NCBI GenBank assembly: GCA_964552955.1
Contig: CAZKIU010000018.1
Coordinates: 1 to 64,000 of the forward strand
Source of the DNA: UBA1413 sp964552955
GTDB taxonomy: Bacteria > Bacteroidota > Bacteroidia > Bacteroidales > Prolixibacteraceae
Direction of reading: 5' to 3'
Length of the DNA: 64,000 nt
The position numbers were made by a program, and so were the translations under genes. Below, one piece after another: positions 43,770-52,968 of the stretch. Numbering within the stretch: the first letter of the stretch is position 1; each line of letters starts with the position of its first letter. The notes under the pieces were generated by a model that saw nothing but the letters and a program-made list of their open reading frames with translations, was not told where the DNA came from and ran no database searches.

Positions 43770-46241
43770 TTATCTCCCGAAATTATTGAAAAGGGATTCG
43801 AGGGCCTCATCCATCAAAGGCATGTGGTCAGTCAGGACAACCGTGCACCCCGCCTGTTCGAGGATCTCCCCGGCCAGGTCGAAGAGTAGTTCAGAGCGTA
43901 ATTCCACCGACGCCGGCCTGAAGCCCAGCTTAAGGATCTCATCCAATAACTTCTGCGGAAAGGTTTCATACATGGAATGCAGATCAGGCAGGGGGGACAG
44001 CATAGCCATTCCGGAAATCATACCACTATCCTTGTCGACCAGCAGGAGCACGAAGGGGAAATACCCTTTTTTACCTTCTGTTTTCACTGGTGCCGGCAAC
44101 AGGGAGAGGTCGCACTGGAGGGTGACCTTCCGGGGTTTCAGTTTGGATAGGTTTCCGGCACTTTGGGGCTTCCATATAGGCTTGTAAATCACGGGCAGAA
44201 CCTCCTGGACAGCCTTTTCATAGCTGTTCTTCCACTGGAGCTGCCTGGCACTTACCCGGGGAACCCTGACGAGGATCGCCTCCTTCCGGCCTTTTCTTCC
44301 GGAGAGAATGCGGGGATTGCTTTTAGCCTCCTGCAAAACGAGGCAGACCTGCTCCAGCAGATCGGGCAGCTGGCCGAAGGTCTCCCCTCCGGGAAATTCG
44401 GGGACAAACCCGGGGACTACCTCCTCAATTTTGGGCCACCTGCCCTTTCCGCGGAAGGCAACTCCTGACTTTTTAATGGCCGACAGATCTGCCTTATCCA
44501 GCTCTTCCCTGTCGGTGAAGGAGATCAGCAGGTGGGGCACCGTCATCAGTTCCATCGCCTGAGAAATTCCGGCATTCTCCTGCAGCCCGTAGAATCCCCA
44601 AAGCCCCTCGATGTCACGGTAGGCAGCGATGGCCATATATTCCCCGTTGTTTCCCATGACGGAAATATACCAGGTCAAACCGCTTCCGGGCATTCGTACC
44701 CCGAAAATGTCTGTTTCATAAAGGTCAGCCCAGGGTTCCAGATCGCAGATCTGACCTGCCGCAGTGTAAATTCTGCCATACCAGTCAGCAGGAATTTGCG
44801 GGAGGTTAGGGGGGAGAATCTGACTGGGGGAAAACAGCTGTGGAGTATTCTGCCGAGGGGTACTCTGCTTTGAGTGACGCTGTGTTAAGGGACTCTGGTG
44901 TGGTGTACTCTGTTCCGGGGACCTTTGCTTTGGGGAACCTGGCTTTGGAGGATTCTGCTTTGCTGCCGGCTTTTTTTTCTCCTCCGGAAGCTCTGGCTGG
45001 TCATACTTCGACAGCACTTTTCTGAGGGATTGAACCAATTCAGCAGCCGTTTCAGGGGCCACTCCAGTTTTCCGCATAGCCGCTTTAATGTCCGGTTCAC
45101 GACCTTCATTCAGGGCGGGAGCGACCATCCTGAGGAATTCATTGATCTGATCAGTTTGTTGGGTTTTGGCTGGTTCAGGATCCTTCCGGAACAGATTGTC
45201 ATATTCGTTGATCGTGATTTTCCGTTTCAGGATCGATTCTGCCGTGGTCACCAACGGCATTCGTACCCTGATCAGGGCAATATCAGAGATATCGTGACCG
45301 AGTGCGTTGAAATCCCTGATGAGGTGTTGAAAACCATACTCCGTCATCGCCTGAAACAGCAGGACCTTCTCTTTCTCATCAAAGTAAATTTCAGCAAAGT
45401 GTGGAAATTCCCCCAATTTTTTGTGGGTGTACCGGTAAACGTCCTGATTGTATTCGACGGTAAATTTCTTTTTCATCACCGTACTGTCGGGCGCATCCGA
45501 GTCAACTTCCGTCATCATGATCACGGTCTCAAAGCCTTTGCTGATGGTGCGGGGGTAGGCAGCACCTGAGATCAGCAATACATAGGGAATTGGATCGGCA
45601 TCCATATCTTCCTGCACATGGAGATTGTCGTCAATGTCAGGATTCTTTTCCGTGGCAAAGAAGAAAACATCATCCGCGTCAAAGCTTTGAAATGCCCCGA
45701 TCGGGCCGAAGCTTTGCCAGCAGGCGCCGTTGAAGCCAATCAGGTTTAGCCAGAGGAGTTTGGGACCTTCCGCTTTAAGCCGGGATGTTCCACGTGAGAA
45801 AAGCAGGTATTCCTCCTCGGTGAAGACATCCCTCATCCTGAAAAAATCCTTGTCCGGTTCTGAGATCATTTCGGAAAAGCTGAAACGCCAGGGCGTTTTG
45901 GTCTGCAGTTCAAGGAATTCACGTTCCCCGACACTGAGGCGGTTCAACGCCGGATGCTTCAGAATCTTTTCCAGAATTCCCCCTTCTTTGAAAATCCTGT
46001 GGGCGATATACTGGGTTTTAAACAGATTGACATCCGACTTTGCGAATTTGGAAAAGACATGCCGGTATCGGTTAAACTGAAGTTCCATTTTCCTTTCCAG
46101 GTCAAACCTTTTAGCGGCAAAAGGGACCAGAAAACCATCGATAAGGTCTGCGGTGATCTGGCCTGCCGTTTCACAATGACCCCTCATCGCTAAATAGTCA
46201 ACAAGTTCAGTGTTGCGATTCATTTTATCAGATTTCTGCAT
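43770..46241 (-). CDS. Large cytoplasmic protein with DUF7309- and DUF6930-like C-terminal domains
   Basis: About 823 residues from the ATG at 46241 (MQKSDKMNRN); Met at 46223 is also possible. No signal peptide. The N-terminal 400 residues are unrecognised (GHCETAGQITADLIDGFLVP). Residues about 417-474 are Pro/Ser/Gln/Thr-rich (for example SPKQRSPEQSTPHQS). The C-terminal part resembles DUF7309 (WYGRIYTAAGQICDLEPWAD, IAAYRDIEGLWGFYGLQ) and DUF6930 (LQCDLSLLPAPVKTEGKKGY, PFVLLLVDKDSGMI). This pair of domains occurs in uncharacterised proteins with pRiA4b ORF-3-like or SEC-C neighbours. Function unknown. Tail-to-tail with ogt. Confidence 0.7.
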   Translation of the reverse strand: MQKSDKMNRNTELVDYLAMRGHCETAGQITADLIDGFLVPFAAKRFDLERKMELQFNRYRHVFSKFAKSDVNLFKTQYIAHRIFKEGGILEKILKHPALNRLSVGEREFLELQTKTPWRFSFSEMISEPDKDFFRMRDVFTEEEYLLFSRGTSRLKAEGPKLLWLNLIGFNGACWQSFGPIGAFQSFDADDVFFFATEKNPDIDDNLHVQEDMDADPIPYVLLISGAAYPRTISKGFETVIMMTEVDSDAPDSTVMKKKFTVEYNQDVYRYTHKKLGEFPHFAEIYFDEKEKVLLFQAMTEYGFQHLIRDFNALGHDISDIALIRVRMPLVTTAESILKRKITINEYDNLFRKDPEPAKTQQTDQINEFLRMVAPALNEGREPDIKAAMRKTGVAPETAAELVQSLRKVLSKYDQPELPEEKKKPAAKQNPPKPGSPKQRSPEQSTPHQSPLTQRHSKQSTPRQNTPQLFSPSQILPPNLPQIPADWYGRIYTAAGQICDLEPWADLYETDIFGVRMPGSGLTWYISVMGNNGEYMAIAAYRDIEGLWGFYGLQENAGISQAMELMTVPHLLISFTDREELDKADLSAIKKSGVAFRGKGRWPKIEEVVPGFVPEFPGGETFGQLPDLLEQVCLVLQEAKSNPRILSGRKGRKEAILVRVPRVSARQLQWKNSYEKAVQEVLPVIYKPIWKPQSAGNLSKLKPRKVTLQCDLSLLPAPVKTEGKKGYFPFVLLLVDKDSGMISGMAMLSPLPDLHSMYETFPQKLLDEILKLGFRPASVELRSELLFDLAGEILEQAGCTVVLTDHMPLMDEALESLFNNFGR

Positions 46242-46257
46242 AAAAATAGCATATCTC

Positions 46258-46272
46258 GACCAGTGTCTGGTC
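46258..46272. promoter_or_regulatory. Palindrome GACCAG-TGT-CTGGTC upstream of the large cytoplasmic protein
   Basis: Six-bp perfect arms around 3 nt, 17-31 nt before the ATG at 46241 and in the divergent region shared with the esterase gene. It has the size of a repressor site, but no regulator gene is adjacent. Confidence 0.3.
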
Positions 46273-46394
46273 AAGGATTTCCAAAAACGCTGTAATTTAT
46301 TAATAAATAGTTTGTTAAAGGCTATTTTAAGATTTTACGATTTGAATTAGTAATTTCGCTTTCTCTTATTCTCAGCATGAAGAAAAACTGAACC

Positions 46395-47975
46395 ATGAAA
46401 AAGTCGATTCTATTTGCGGCAGCGTTAGTGCTGCTGGTCATCACGTCATGTCATAAACCCCAACCGGGGCAGGTCCGTGTCGAGGGCGGCCTGATCCAGG
46501 GTACAGTCACGGAAGATCTGACCATTTATAAGGGAATTCCCTTTGCAGCTCCGCCCGTAGGTGACTTGCGGTGGAAGGCCCCCCGGCCGGTGCATCCCTG
46601 GAAGGGAATCCTGCAAACCACCGAATATGCCCCGGCACCTATGCAGGCGGGCAATCCCCCTTCCGGGAAAAGCGAGGACTGCCTCTACCTGAACATCTGG
46701 GCCCCCGCCAAATCGCCGAAGGAGAAGCTGCCGGTGCTGGTCTGGATTTACGGGGGAGGATTCAGTTTCGGCTCTACCTCGGAGCCGGTCCACAACGGCG
46801 AGCACCTGGCACGAAAGGGAGTGGTGCTTGTGAGCATCGCCTACCGTGTCGGACAGCTGGGGTTTCTGGCCCATCCTGAGCTGAGCGCCGCAGATCCCAA
46901 CGGGGCGTCGGGCAATTACGGGATCCTCGACCAGATCGCGGGATTGCGGTGGATCCGGGACAACATCGCCGCTTTCGGGGGCGATCCGGAGCGGGTGACC
47001 ATCTTCGGCGAGTCGGCCGGAGGCATCTCGGTGAGCATGCTGTGCGCCTCGCCCCTCGCCAAAGGGCTGTTTCACGGGGCCATTGCCCAGAGTGGCGGCT
47101 CCTTCGGCCCCACACGGCCGGTCACCTTTCCGGGAGAAAACATGAAAACCCTGCAACAGGCAGAACAGGCCGGCGTTGAATATGCCGAAAAGACCGGGGT
47201 GGCCTCCCTGGCAGAACTCCGGGCAATGGAAGCCGCCAGGCTGCCCATGGAATGGGGCATGGGGAATGCCTGGCCCATCGTCGACGGCTACGTGATCCCC
47301 GACGACCAGTACCGGATGTACGAAGCCGGAAATTACAATGACGTGCCGGTCCTCATCGGGTACAATTCCGACGAAGGGATGAGTTTTCCGTCAGGCCGCA
47401 CGCCCGAAGAGGCCATTGCCGGGGTGCGGGAGCGGTTTGGCCCCTTTGCCGACACGCTGATGACGGCCTATCCCTTCGGGGGAAACGGCGTTCCCCGGAG
47501 CGCACGCAACCTGATGCGCGATGCCGCCTTCGGATGGCACACCTGGGCCTGGGCCAACCTGCAGGCCAGAACCGGAAAGTCGCCGGTCTACTATTACTAT
47601 TTCGACCAGCACCCCGCATATCCTGCAGATTCGCCACAGGCCGACCACGGCACGCCGCATGGCGTCGATGTGGCCTACGTATTCATGCATCTCGACCCCA
47701 ACCAACCCGGCCTGCCGGAGAAAGCCCTGGAGGTGAGCCAGATGATGGGCACCTACTGGACCAATTTTGCCAAATACGGCCATCCCAACGGGGAGGGAGT
47801 GCCCGAATGGCCGGCCTTCACCAGGGAAAACCCGGTGGTGATGCACCTGGGGCCGGCTGTCGCGCCCGGACCGGTGCCCGATGAAACGGCGCTGAAAGTG
47901 CTCGATGCCTACTTTGCCTGGCGGCGCTCCCCCGAAGGAGCAGCCTGGGTTGCTTCTCGGGAAGCCCAGCCATAG
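46395..47975 (+). CDS. Type B carboxylesterase (lipoprotein)
   Basis: 526 residues. Lipoprotein signal with Cys19 (LLVITSCHK). The alpha/beta-hydrolase core has GIPFAAPPVGDLRWK, EDCLYLNIWAP, the oxyanion-hole IYGGGFSFGS, the nucleophile in FGESAGGISVSML (Ser about 203), the acid Glu in YNSDEGMSFP and the His in DHGTPHGVDVAYVF. It hydrolyses carboxylic esters, probably acetyl or feruloyl groups on glycans, anchored to the cell envelope. Complete and probably active. Monocistronic. Confidence 0.94.
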   Translation: MKKSILFAAALVLLVITSCHKPQPGQVRVEGGLIQGTVTEDLTIYKGIPFAAPPVGDLRWKAPRPVHPWKGILQTTEYAPAPMQAGNPPSGKSEDCLYLNIWAPAKSPKEKLPVLVWIYGGGFSFGSTSEPVHNGEHLARKGVVLVSIAYRVGQLGFLAHPELSAADPNGASGNYGILDQIAGLRWIRDNIAAFGGDPERVTIFGESAGGISVSMLCASPLAKGLFHGAIAQSGGSFGPTRPVTFPGENMKTLQQAEQAGVEYAEKTGVASLAELRAMEAARLPMEWGMGNAWPIVDGYVIPDDQYRMYEAGNYNDVPVLIGYNSDEGMSFPSGRTPEEAIAGVRERFGPFADTLMTAYPFGGNGVPRSARNLMRDAAFGWHTWAWANLQARTGKSPVYYYYFDQHPAYPADSPQADHGTPHGVDVAYVFMHLDPNQPGLPEKALEVSQMMGTYWTNFAKYGHPNGEGVPEWPAFTRENPVVMHLGPAVAPGPVPDETALKVLDAYFAWRRSPEGAAWVASREAQP

Positions 47976-48114
47976 GGGGAACCATGAGAAGCCTGATATT
48001 CCCGGCCGTGATCACAAAGGGATAAGCCTTAGGGCGATCCTCCGGCGTATTTATGCGGGCGATCCTTCTGGTTTTCTTTTCCGGAATCACTGCATTATTT
48101 GGACAGTAAGGGAG

Positions 48115-48128
48115 CCCGCTTTCGCGGG
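48115..48128. repeat. Short GC hairpin CCCGC-TTTC-GCGGG
   Basis: Five-bp stem and 4-nt loop between the esterase and the repeat protein, which are convergent. It resembles a common dispersed intergenic palindrome (CCCGCTTTCGCGGGAAT) and may also act as a weak bidirectional terminator. Confidence 0.4.
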
Positions 48129-48158
48129 AATGCCTTAATCCACTGCTCCGGAATTTGG

Positions 48159-48584
48159 TCAACCGCCGAAGAAGAACAAAAAGAACAGCGCCGCATCCTC
48201 CGGAACCACTTCCTCGTAGTATCCAAGGGTGGCCCGATTGGCATTCAACACCCGGCCTTTCTCCAGATAACCAAGGGTAGAGCGGTTGGCGTTTAAGACC
48301 CTTCCGTCCTCCACATACCCGAGGGTGGCCCGGTAAGCATTTAACACCCTCCCCTTTTCAAAGTATCCTAAGGTTGACCGGTTTGCGTTGAGAATCCTGC
48401 CCTTTTCCAAATAACCAATTGTAGAGCGGTATTCATTCAGCACCCTGCCCTTTTCGAAATAGCCTATGGTTGACCGCTGGGCATTCAACAGCCGTTGGGC
48501 CGAGACCGGGTTTGACAGGATGATAATTCCAAGTAAAACTATTCCAGACAGTATTGATATGGCCTTTTGTTGATCTATATTCAC
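48159..48584 (-). CDS. Exported protein made of 16-residue tandem repeats
   Basis: 141 residues. Hydrophobic export segment (about 9-28, ends PVSAQ), then about six copies of a 16-residue unit close to RVLNANRSTLGYFEKG from residue 30 to 125, and a hydrophobic C-terminus ALFFLFFFGG. The unit (GRVLNaNRsTiGYfE) belongs to a class of short beta-strand repeats seen in Bacteroidota envelope proteins. A beta-solenoid or fibre-like shape is likely. Copy number may vary between strains, since the DNA period is 48 bp. Function unknown. Confidence 0.75.
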   Translation of the reverse strand: MNIDQQKAISILSGIVLLGIIILSNPVSAQRLLNAQRSTIGYFEKGRVLNEYRSTIGYLEKGRILNANRSTLGYFEKGRVLNAYRATLGYVEDGRVLNANRSTLGYLEKGRVLNANRATLGYYEEVVPEDAALFFLFFFGG

Positions 48585-48704
48585 GACTTGAAGTTAAAAA
48601 AGGTGATCCTTAGATTCTATCGTTTCAGCTATAATCTTCCAATTGAACCATAGTGGCAGTGTAAGATTATTGTTTACTTTAGTACCCACCAATTCACAAA
48701 TTTA

Positions 48705-50684
48705 ATGGATAGAGCATACTATTCCGATACCACACAGAATTTTCTGAGCACTTCAAACGACGAGATTTTAGGTATATTAGTTCGCAATAGCGAATTCTCA
48801 GATGAAATCACACAAAAGGGTGCATGGATCGAAGAAGTTAAAATATTAAAGAAGTTACTTCCGGGTTACGACGGCAAAATCTATTTTGAGTATTCAGTGC
48901 CCAGAATGGGTAAGCGAATAGACATCCTATTAATCATAAAATCAGTCATTTTCATTTTGGAATTTAAAGTCGGGGAAAAAGAATTTGTTTCTTGCGCCAT
49001 TGATCAAGTGCTAGATTATGCATTGGACATGAAAAACTTTCATGAAACAAGTCATGACAAAATAATCGCCCCAGTGCTCGTATGCACAGATGCTAAAATT
49101 ACTAATAAATATTTCACCCTAATAACTCACCATGACCAGATAGTAGAACCGTTATTTAGCAATAGTGAATCTCTAGGTTTTTTAATTCAAGAGGTTACGA
49201 AGTACTTTAATGATCAAGATGAAATTGATATTGAAAGGTGGGAACAAGGAAGATACCAGCCGACCCCAACCATTGTCGAAGCAGCAATGGCGCTGTATAA
49301 CAATCATTCTGTAAAAGATATCTCCAGGAGTGATGCGAGTGCAATTAACCTCAACCAAACATCGGATTACTTATCCCAAATCATAAGAGAATCAAGGGAT
49401 AAACAAGAAAAAGCAATTTGCTTTGTAACAGGTGTCCCCGGGGCTGGAAAAACGTTAGTGGGATTAAACATTGCGACTACCCATTTCGACAAGAACAGTG
49501 AATTATACAGTGTTTTCCTTTCCGGCAATGGACCACTGGTTGCCGTCTTACAAGAAGCACTTGCACGTGATAAAATGAAACGTGCTTCACAAAATGGTGG
49601 AAAAATCAAAAAGGGGCAAGCCAGGAGTGAAGTGAAGGCTTTTATCCAAATCGTCCATCATTTCCGGGATGAAGGAATTAAAGACAATCGTCCACCAATT
49701 GAACATGTTGTTCTCTTCGATGAAGCCCAAAGGGCTTGGACCTTGGAACAAACTGCCAATTTTATGAAAAGGAAAAAGGGTCTTCCCAATTTCGAAATGT
49801 CAGAACCTGAATTTCTCATTTCATGCTTAGACCGACATCCTGACTGGGCAGTTGTTGTATGTTTAGTTGGAGGTGGTCAAGAAATTAATACAGGTGAAGC
49901 AGGCATTAGTGAATGGTTCAATTCCCTTGAAAGATCCTATCCGGATTGGAAGATCTATGTTTCAAATCGTTTAACAGACAATGAATTCAATGCAGAGGAG
50001 AATTTGGAAAAAATAAAACATAGGCCGAATGTTATTTATTCTGAATTCCTTCATTTAGCTGTTTCCATGCGCTCCTTTCGAGCTGAAAATGTTTCAAAAC
50101 TTGTAAAACAGATACTTGATCTTAACCCAGGTGAGGCTAGGAAAACATTCTTAGAATTAAAAGATAAATACCCCATTGCAATTACACGCGATATTCAAAA
50201 AGCCAAAAACTGGTTAAAGCGAAAAGCCAGAGGTTCAGAAAGATATGGCATGGTAGTATCATCCCAAGCTCAAAGATTAAAACCATATGCAATCGACGTA
50301 AAATCTACCGTTGATCCAATCCAGTGGTTTCTTAATGACAAAGAGGATATAAGATCATCCTATTATTTGGAAGATGTTGTGACTGAGTTTCAAATTCAGG
50401 GATTGGAATTAGATTGGGCTTGTGTTGCCTGGGACGGGGATTTCAAATTCAATGGTAAAAATGACTGGATACATCGCAGATTCAGAGGTAAGAGATGGGA
50501 AAATATCAATAAGACAGAATTAAAACGATATTTGAAAAATTCATATAGAGTGTTATTAACACGTGCCCGGCAGGGAATGGTAATTTTTGTACCGGCAGGA
50601 GATACAGAAGATCCGACTCGACTGCCGGAATTTTATGATGACACCTTCTACTATTTAAAATCTATTGGGTTTGAGGGAATTTGA
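48705..50684 (+). CDS. DUF2075 superfamily-1 helicase-like protein with PD-(D/E)XK-like N-terminus
   Basis: 659 residues, AT-rich. Residues about 45-130 show a nuclease-like core: RIDILLIIKS then ILEFKVG (Asp73, Glu86, Lys88; D-X12-ExK). Residues about 235-650 are the DUF2075 ATPase: Walker A GVPGAGKT (243-250), Walker B VVLFDEAQRAW, and helicase motif VI RVLLTRARQGMVIFVP. Schlafen-group and DUF2075 proteins are frequent in anti-phage and accessory islands; a nucleic-acid-directed defence role is inferred. Followed by a small gene with its own promoter. Confidence 0.88.
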   Translation: MDRAYYSDTTQNFLSTSNDEILGILVRNSEFSDEITQKGAWIEEVKILKKLLPGYDGKIYFEYSVPRMGKRIDILLIIKSVIFILEFKVGEKEFVSCAIDQVLDYALDMKNFHETSHDKIIAPVLVCTDAKITNKYFTLITHHDQIVEPLFSNSESLGFLIQEVTKYFNDQDEIDIERWEQGRYQPTPTIVEAAMALYNNHSVKDISRSDASAINLNQTSDYLSQIIRESRDKQEKAICFVTGVPGAGKTLVGLNIATTHFDKNSELYSVFLSGNGPLVAVLQEALARDKMKRASQNGGKIKKGQARSEVKAFIQIVHHFRDEGIKDNRPPIEHVVLFDEAQRAWTLEQTANFMKRKKGLPNFEMSEPEFLISCLDRHPDWAVVVCLVGGGQEINTGEAGISEWFNSLERSYPDWKIYVSNRLTDNEFNAEENLEKIKHRPNVIYSEFLHLAVSMRSFRAENVSKLVKQILDLNPGEARKTFLELKDKYPIAITRDIQKAKNWLKRKARGSERYGMVVSSQAQRLKPYAIDVKSTVDPIQWFLNDKEDIRSSYYLEDVVTEFQIQGLELDWACVAWDGDFKFNGKNDWIHRRFRGKRWENINKTELKRYLKNSYRVLLTRARQGMVIFVPAGDTEDPTRLPEFYDDTFYYLKSIGFEGI

Positions 50685-50705
50685 GTATTTCAAACTTTCG
50701 GTAAT

Positions 50706-50738
50706 TTTGAAAACTTATTAGTAAAATCTATAACTTTG
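50706..50738 (+). promoter_or_regulatory. Promoter TTTG-N21-TAACTTTG
   Basis: Both Bacteroidota boxes are exact, spaced 21 nt, 30 nt before the ATG at 50768. It drives the small gene independently of the DUF2075 gene. Confidence 0.6.
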
Positions 50739-50767
50739 TATACTAGTAAATTAGTTTTAAGAATTCC

Positions 50768-51106
50768 ATGGAAAATTCAGAAATAAACATCCAGTTTAAT
50801 TATGAATATCGGGACGCAGGTAATAATAAAAAATTGGGCTTTGTCATCTTTGCTAACTCAAACCATATCAAAGATTTAGAACCTATTGAATTACTAATCC
50901 GGAAAGAATTGTTTGATGAAGAGTTTTTCTATCCCGACTATTTGAATATACCTTCTATTCATTTTGAAAAGTGGAATCGGCAACTTGATCATGACTGGTA
51001 TCGTTTTGATGATTTGGAATTTACAGTGGATAAAATAACTGACACCAGGTCATTTGATGCATTCATTCTGGATATTAAGAAATATTCGAAAAAACCTGTC
51101 ATTTAA
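50768..51106 (+). CDS. Small acidic protein of unknown function
   Basis: 112 residues, no signal peptide or TM helix. Rich in Asp, Glu, Phe and Tyr (for example LFDEEFFYPDYLNIPSIHFEKW). Mixed alpha/beta composition. A strong promoter and position 83 bp after the DUF2075 gene suggest it belongs to the same accessory module. I recognise no family. Confidence 0.65.
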   Translation: MENSEINIQFNYEYRDAGNNKKLGFVIFANSNHIKDLEPIELLIRKELFDEEFFYPDYLNIPSIHFEKWNRQLDHDWYRFDDLEFTVDKITDTRSFDAFILDIKKYSKKPVI

Positions 51107-51115
51107 TGATGTTAA

Positions 51116-51423
51116 ATTGACTGGTATTTAAAAAGACATTTTTTATCAAATGGCATGTATTTAAATGAATATTTCCATGACCAGTTTGTCCGAATAGATT
51201 TTGAAACCATGGGAAAACACATCCTTGCCCTGGACGAGGCCGCACGGGCCAACGGCTTATTCATCAAAAAGGTGATCCTGACATCAACCTGAAGGACAAT
51301 CTCTTTCAGCCAGCGCCGGGAAGGGAGATCAGGCGAAGGGGAATCCCATTTGCTGAAAGCCTGCCAACCGACGTGGACCGCATGCACGACGACCATTATC
51401 ATGTGGACTTTGGGATAAAGTAA
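51116..51423 (+). pseudogene. Frameshifted remnant of a murein-endopeptidase-like gene
   Basis: Two consecutive frames give DFETMGKHILALDEAARANG and, after a frameshift near 51280, INLKDNLFQ...GREIRRRGIPFAESLP...RMHDDHYHVDFGIK. The final HDDHYHVDF is like the metal-binding end of penicillin-insensitive murein endopeptidases (MepA-like). The 5' half of the gene is missing. The DNA is GC-richer than the flanking accessory genes, which suggests an older resident gene destroyed by later insertions. No start codon context. Confidence 0.6.
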
Positions 51424-51610
51424 TAACCAAATCAGGCCGGGCTTGCTTGTTAATCCGGGACCCATGGATTGAAACCGCATCTTAAATGCCTTTGACTGCA
51501 GATGAGCAAGATCCGAACCAATTATTGCACTATTCTGCTTTACTGTAGGCTCCCCTTCCAGGTACATTAAGTCATTGCGATGTTGCTGATTTCTCTCAGG
51601 AAAAAATGTA

Positions 51611-52552
51611 TCAAGAATAACCATCAAAGAATATATCATCCCAAACAAACAAATCTTCGAATAACGGTGTGGTTTTTACCCATTTCTGAATATTCATTTC
51701 CCGGAAACTTCCCGTTTCCCTGGTTTCTACTATACCCAGCCAATTCAGGGATTGTTCGAACGTCCTGAAAGTATAGCAATCAGTGAATACTTCCTCCCTG
51801 GATCTTCCGAAACGCGGATTAAATTCATCCAACACCACCGGAAAGGCTTTCATGAATTTTTCAGCATAGAAATTGGCTGAACGTTCTTCTTTCCCGTAAC
51901 GTTTAAGTAGAACCAGGGTAAATCCAGCCCCGTGCTGACCTGCCATCTTTGATTCATAACCATCCATCGATCCCCATGATATCCTGGTAAACAAAGCAAT
52001 GGTCAATTCTGCCAGCAATTCTGAGGGTGAGTCTTTCAGCTGGGTTCCTTTATGGGTAAGTGATAACTTTCCATTTCTGATTTTCGTCAATTCCAAATCC
52101 TTGCATAACCATCTTGTCATCAATATGGGAGAAGAGTCTTTTTCTGTCCTGACCGGGATCAAAATATGATGCCATATGTCTTCCACTATTTTTAAATCGG
52201 TTAATTCCCTGACATGTTTAACCGGCATAGCCCCGGTTTTGGTCAGTTTCACCTCATTTTCCCGCTGCAAGATATCAAGGTAATGTAAACAAAAGCTTAG
52301 AAATGGTGACTGAACATCCTGGCCAAGTTTTACATTCCTGCTGACTTTTACCAGGGATTGCGGTCCGAATAAATGGTACAACAATCCCTGTAACTGAATT
52401 GGAGACAATCCTTCTGTTTCTGGTAACGGCCGGTTGTTTATGCGGTTCATTACCTCAGCTGCAATCGAGTCCAGTATATCCTTTGTGACAGGTCCCTTAT
52501 GCCGGTTGATGGCTTCCTGCATTAACCGGTGTATTTCATCTTTTTCTGCCAT
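51611..52552 (-). CDS. Uncharacterised cytoplasmic protein
   Basis: About 313 residues from the ATG at 52552 (MAEKDEIHRLMQEAINRHKG); a TTG at 52579 is the frame limit. Mostly helical, no signal peptide, no TM segment, no motif that I recognise. Conserved-looking blocks are LSPIQLQGLLYHLFGPQSLV and YTFRTFEQSLNWLGIVE. AT-rich like its neighbours, in an accessory region next to a toxin-antitoxin pair. It may be a defence or plasmid-type gene, but this is based on position only. Confidence 0.65.
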   Translation of the reverse strand: MAEKDEIHRLMQEAINRHKGPVTKDILDSIAAEVMNRINNRPLPETEGLSPIQLQGLLYHLFGPQSLVKVSRNVKLGQDVQSPFLSFCLHYLDILQRENEVKLTKTGAMPVKHVRELTDLKIVEDIWHHILIPVRTEKDSSPILMTRWLCKDLELTKIRNGKLSLTHKGTQLKDSPSELLAELTIALFTRISWGSMDGYESKMAGQHGAGFTLVLLKRYGKEERSANFYAEKFMKAFPVVLDEFNPRFGRSREEVFTDCYTFRTFEQSLNWLGIVETRETGSFREMNIQKWVKTTPLFEDLFVWDDIFFDGYS

Positions 52553-52690
52553 AGCCGAAATTTTATACAAAAAAACCAATATTTTCGTTTATAATAGAAA
52601 ATTTTACATGACTAATCCCTGTTACTTTACCGCTGAAACAGCAAATCAGGCAGCAGCTTAACATCCAGTATGAAAATGAGATTCAAGATC

Positions 52691-52966
52691 TTATTGAAAT
52701 AAGTCGGAATGGGTACCTGTTCCGATTAACCAGATCTCAGCATTGGTTTCATCAATCAGATAAAGCAACAACCAGTCAGGCTTAATATGGGCGCACCAAG
52801 TATCGGCAAAATCTCCGCTCAATTTATGTGGTCTATAGTTGGGAGGCAACTGGCTTTTTTCAGTAAGAAACATTATTGCTTTCTCCAGCAGAATGAGTTT
52901 GTATTTCCGTTTTGAGACAATGGTGAAATCTTTCTTAAACTTTGATGTATAATGAATCTGGTACAT
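52691..52966 (-). CDS. YafQ-type mRNA interferase toxin (RelE/ParE superfamily)
   Basis: 91 residues. Family signature: TSKFKKDFTIVSKR at the N-terminus, LPPNYRPHKLSGDFADTWCA-like central strands, DWLLLYLIDE and the C-terminal GTGTHSDLF, whose His is a catalytic residue in YafQ. The protein would cleave mRNA at the ribosome when free of antitoxin. The gene starts 2 nt after the antitoxin stop, the usual order for this family. Confidence 0.92.
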   Translation of the reverse strand: MYQIHYTSKFKKDFTIVSKRKYKLILLEKAIMFLTEKSQLPPNYRPHKLSGDFADTWCAHIKPDWLLLYLIDETNAEIWLIGTGTHSDLFQ

Positions 52967-52968
52967 AA

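Noticed and set aside
43751..43780. Terminator between ogt and the large cytoplasmic protein
   Set aside because: A weak GGGAG/CTCCC hairpin overlaps the stop codon of the minus-strand gene and lacks a T-run; not convincing.
48159..48584. CRISPR array, suggested by regular 48-bp repeats
   Set aside because: The repeats are contiguous, without unique spacers, and translate into a continuous 16-residue protein repeat with a signal peptide.
51455..51485. Third full copy of the 127-bp repeat
   Set aside because: Only about 25 bp around GGATTGAAAC.GCATC are alike; too short to call a copy.
51112..51648. 178-residue minus-strand frame
   Set aside because: It lies antisense to the endopeptidase remnant, whose plus-strand frames match a known motif (HDDHYHVDF); low-quality start.
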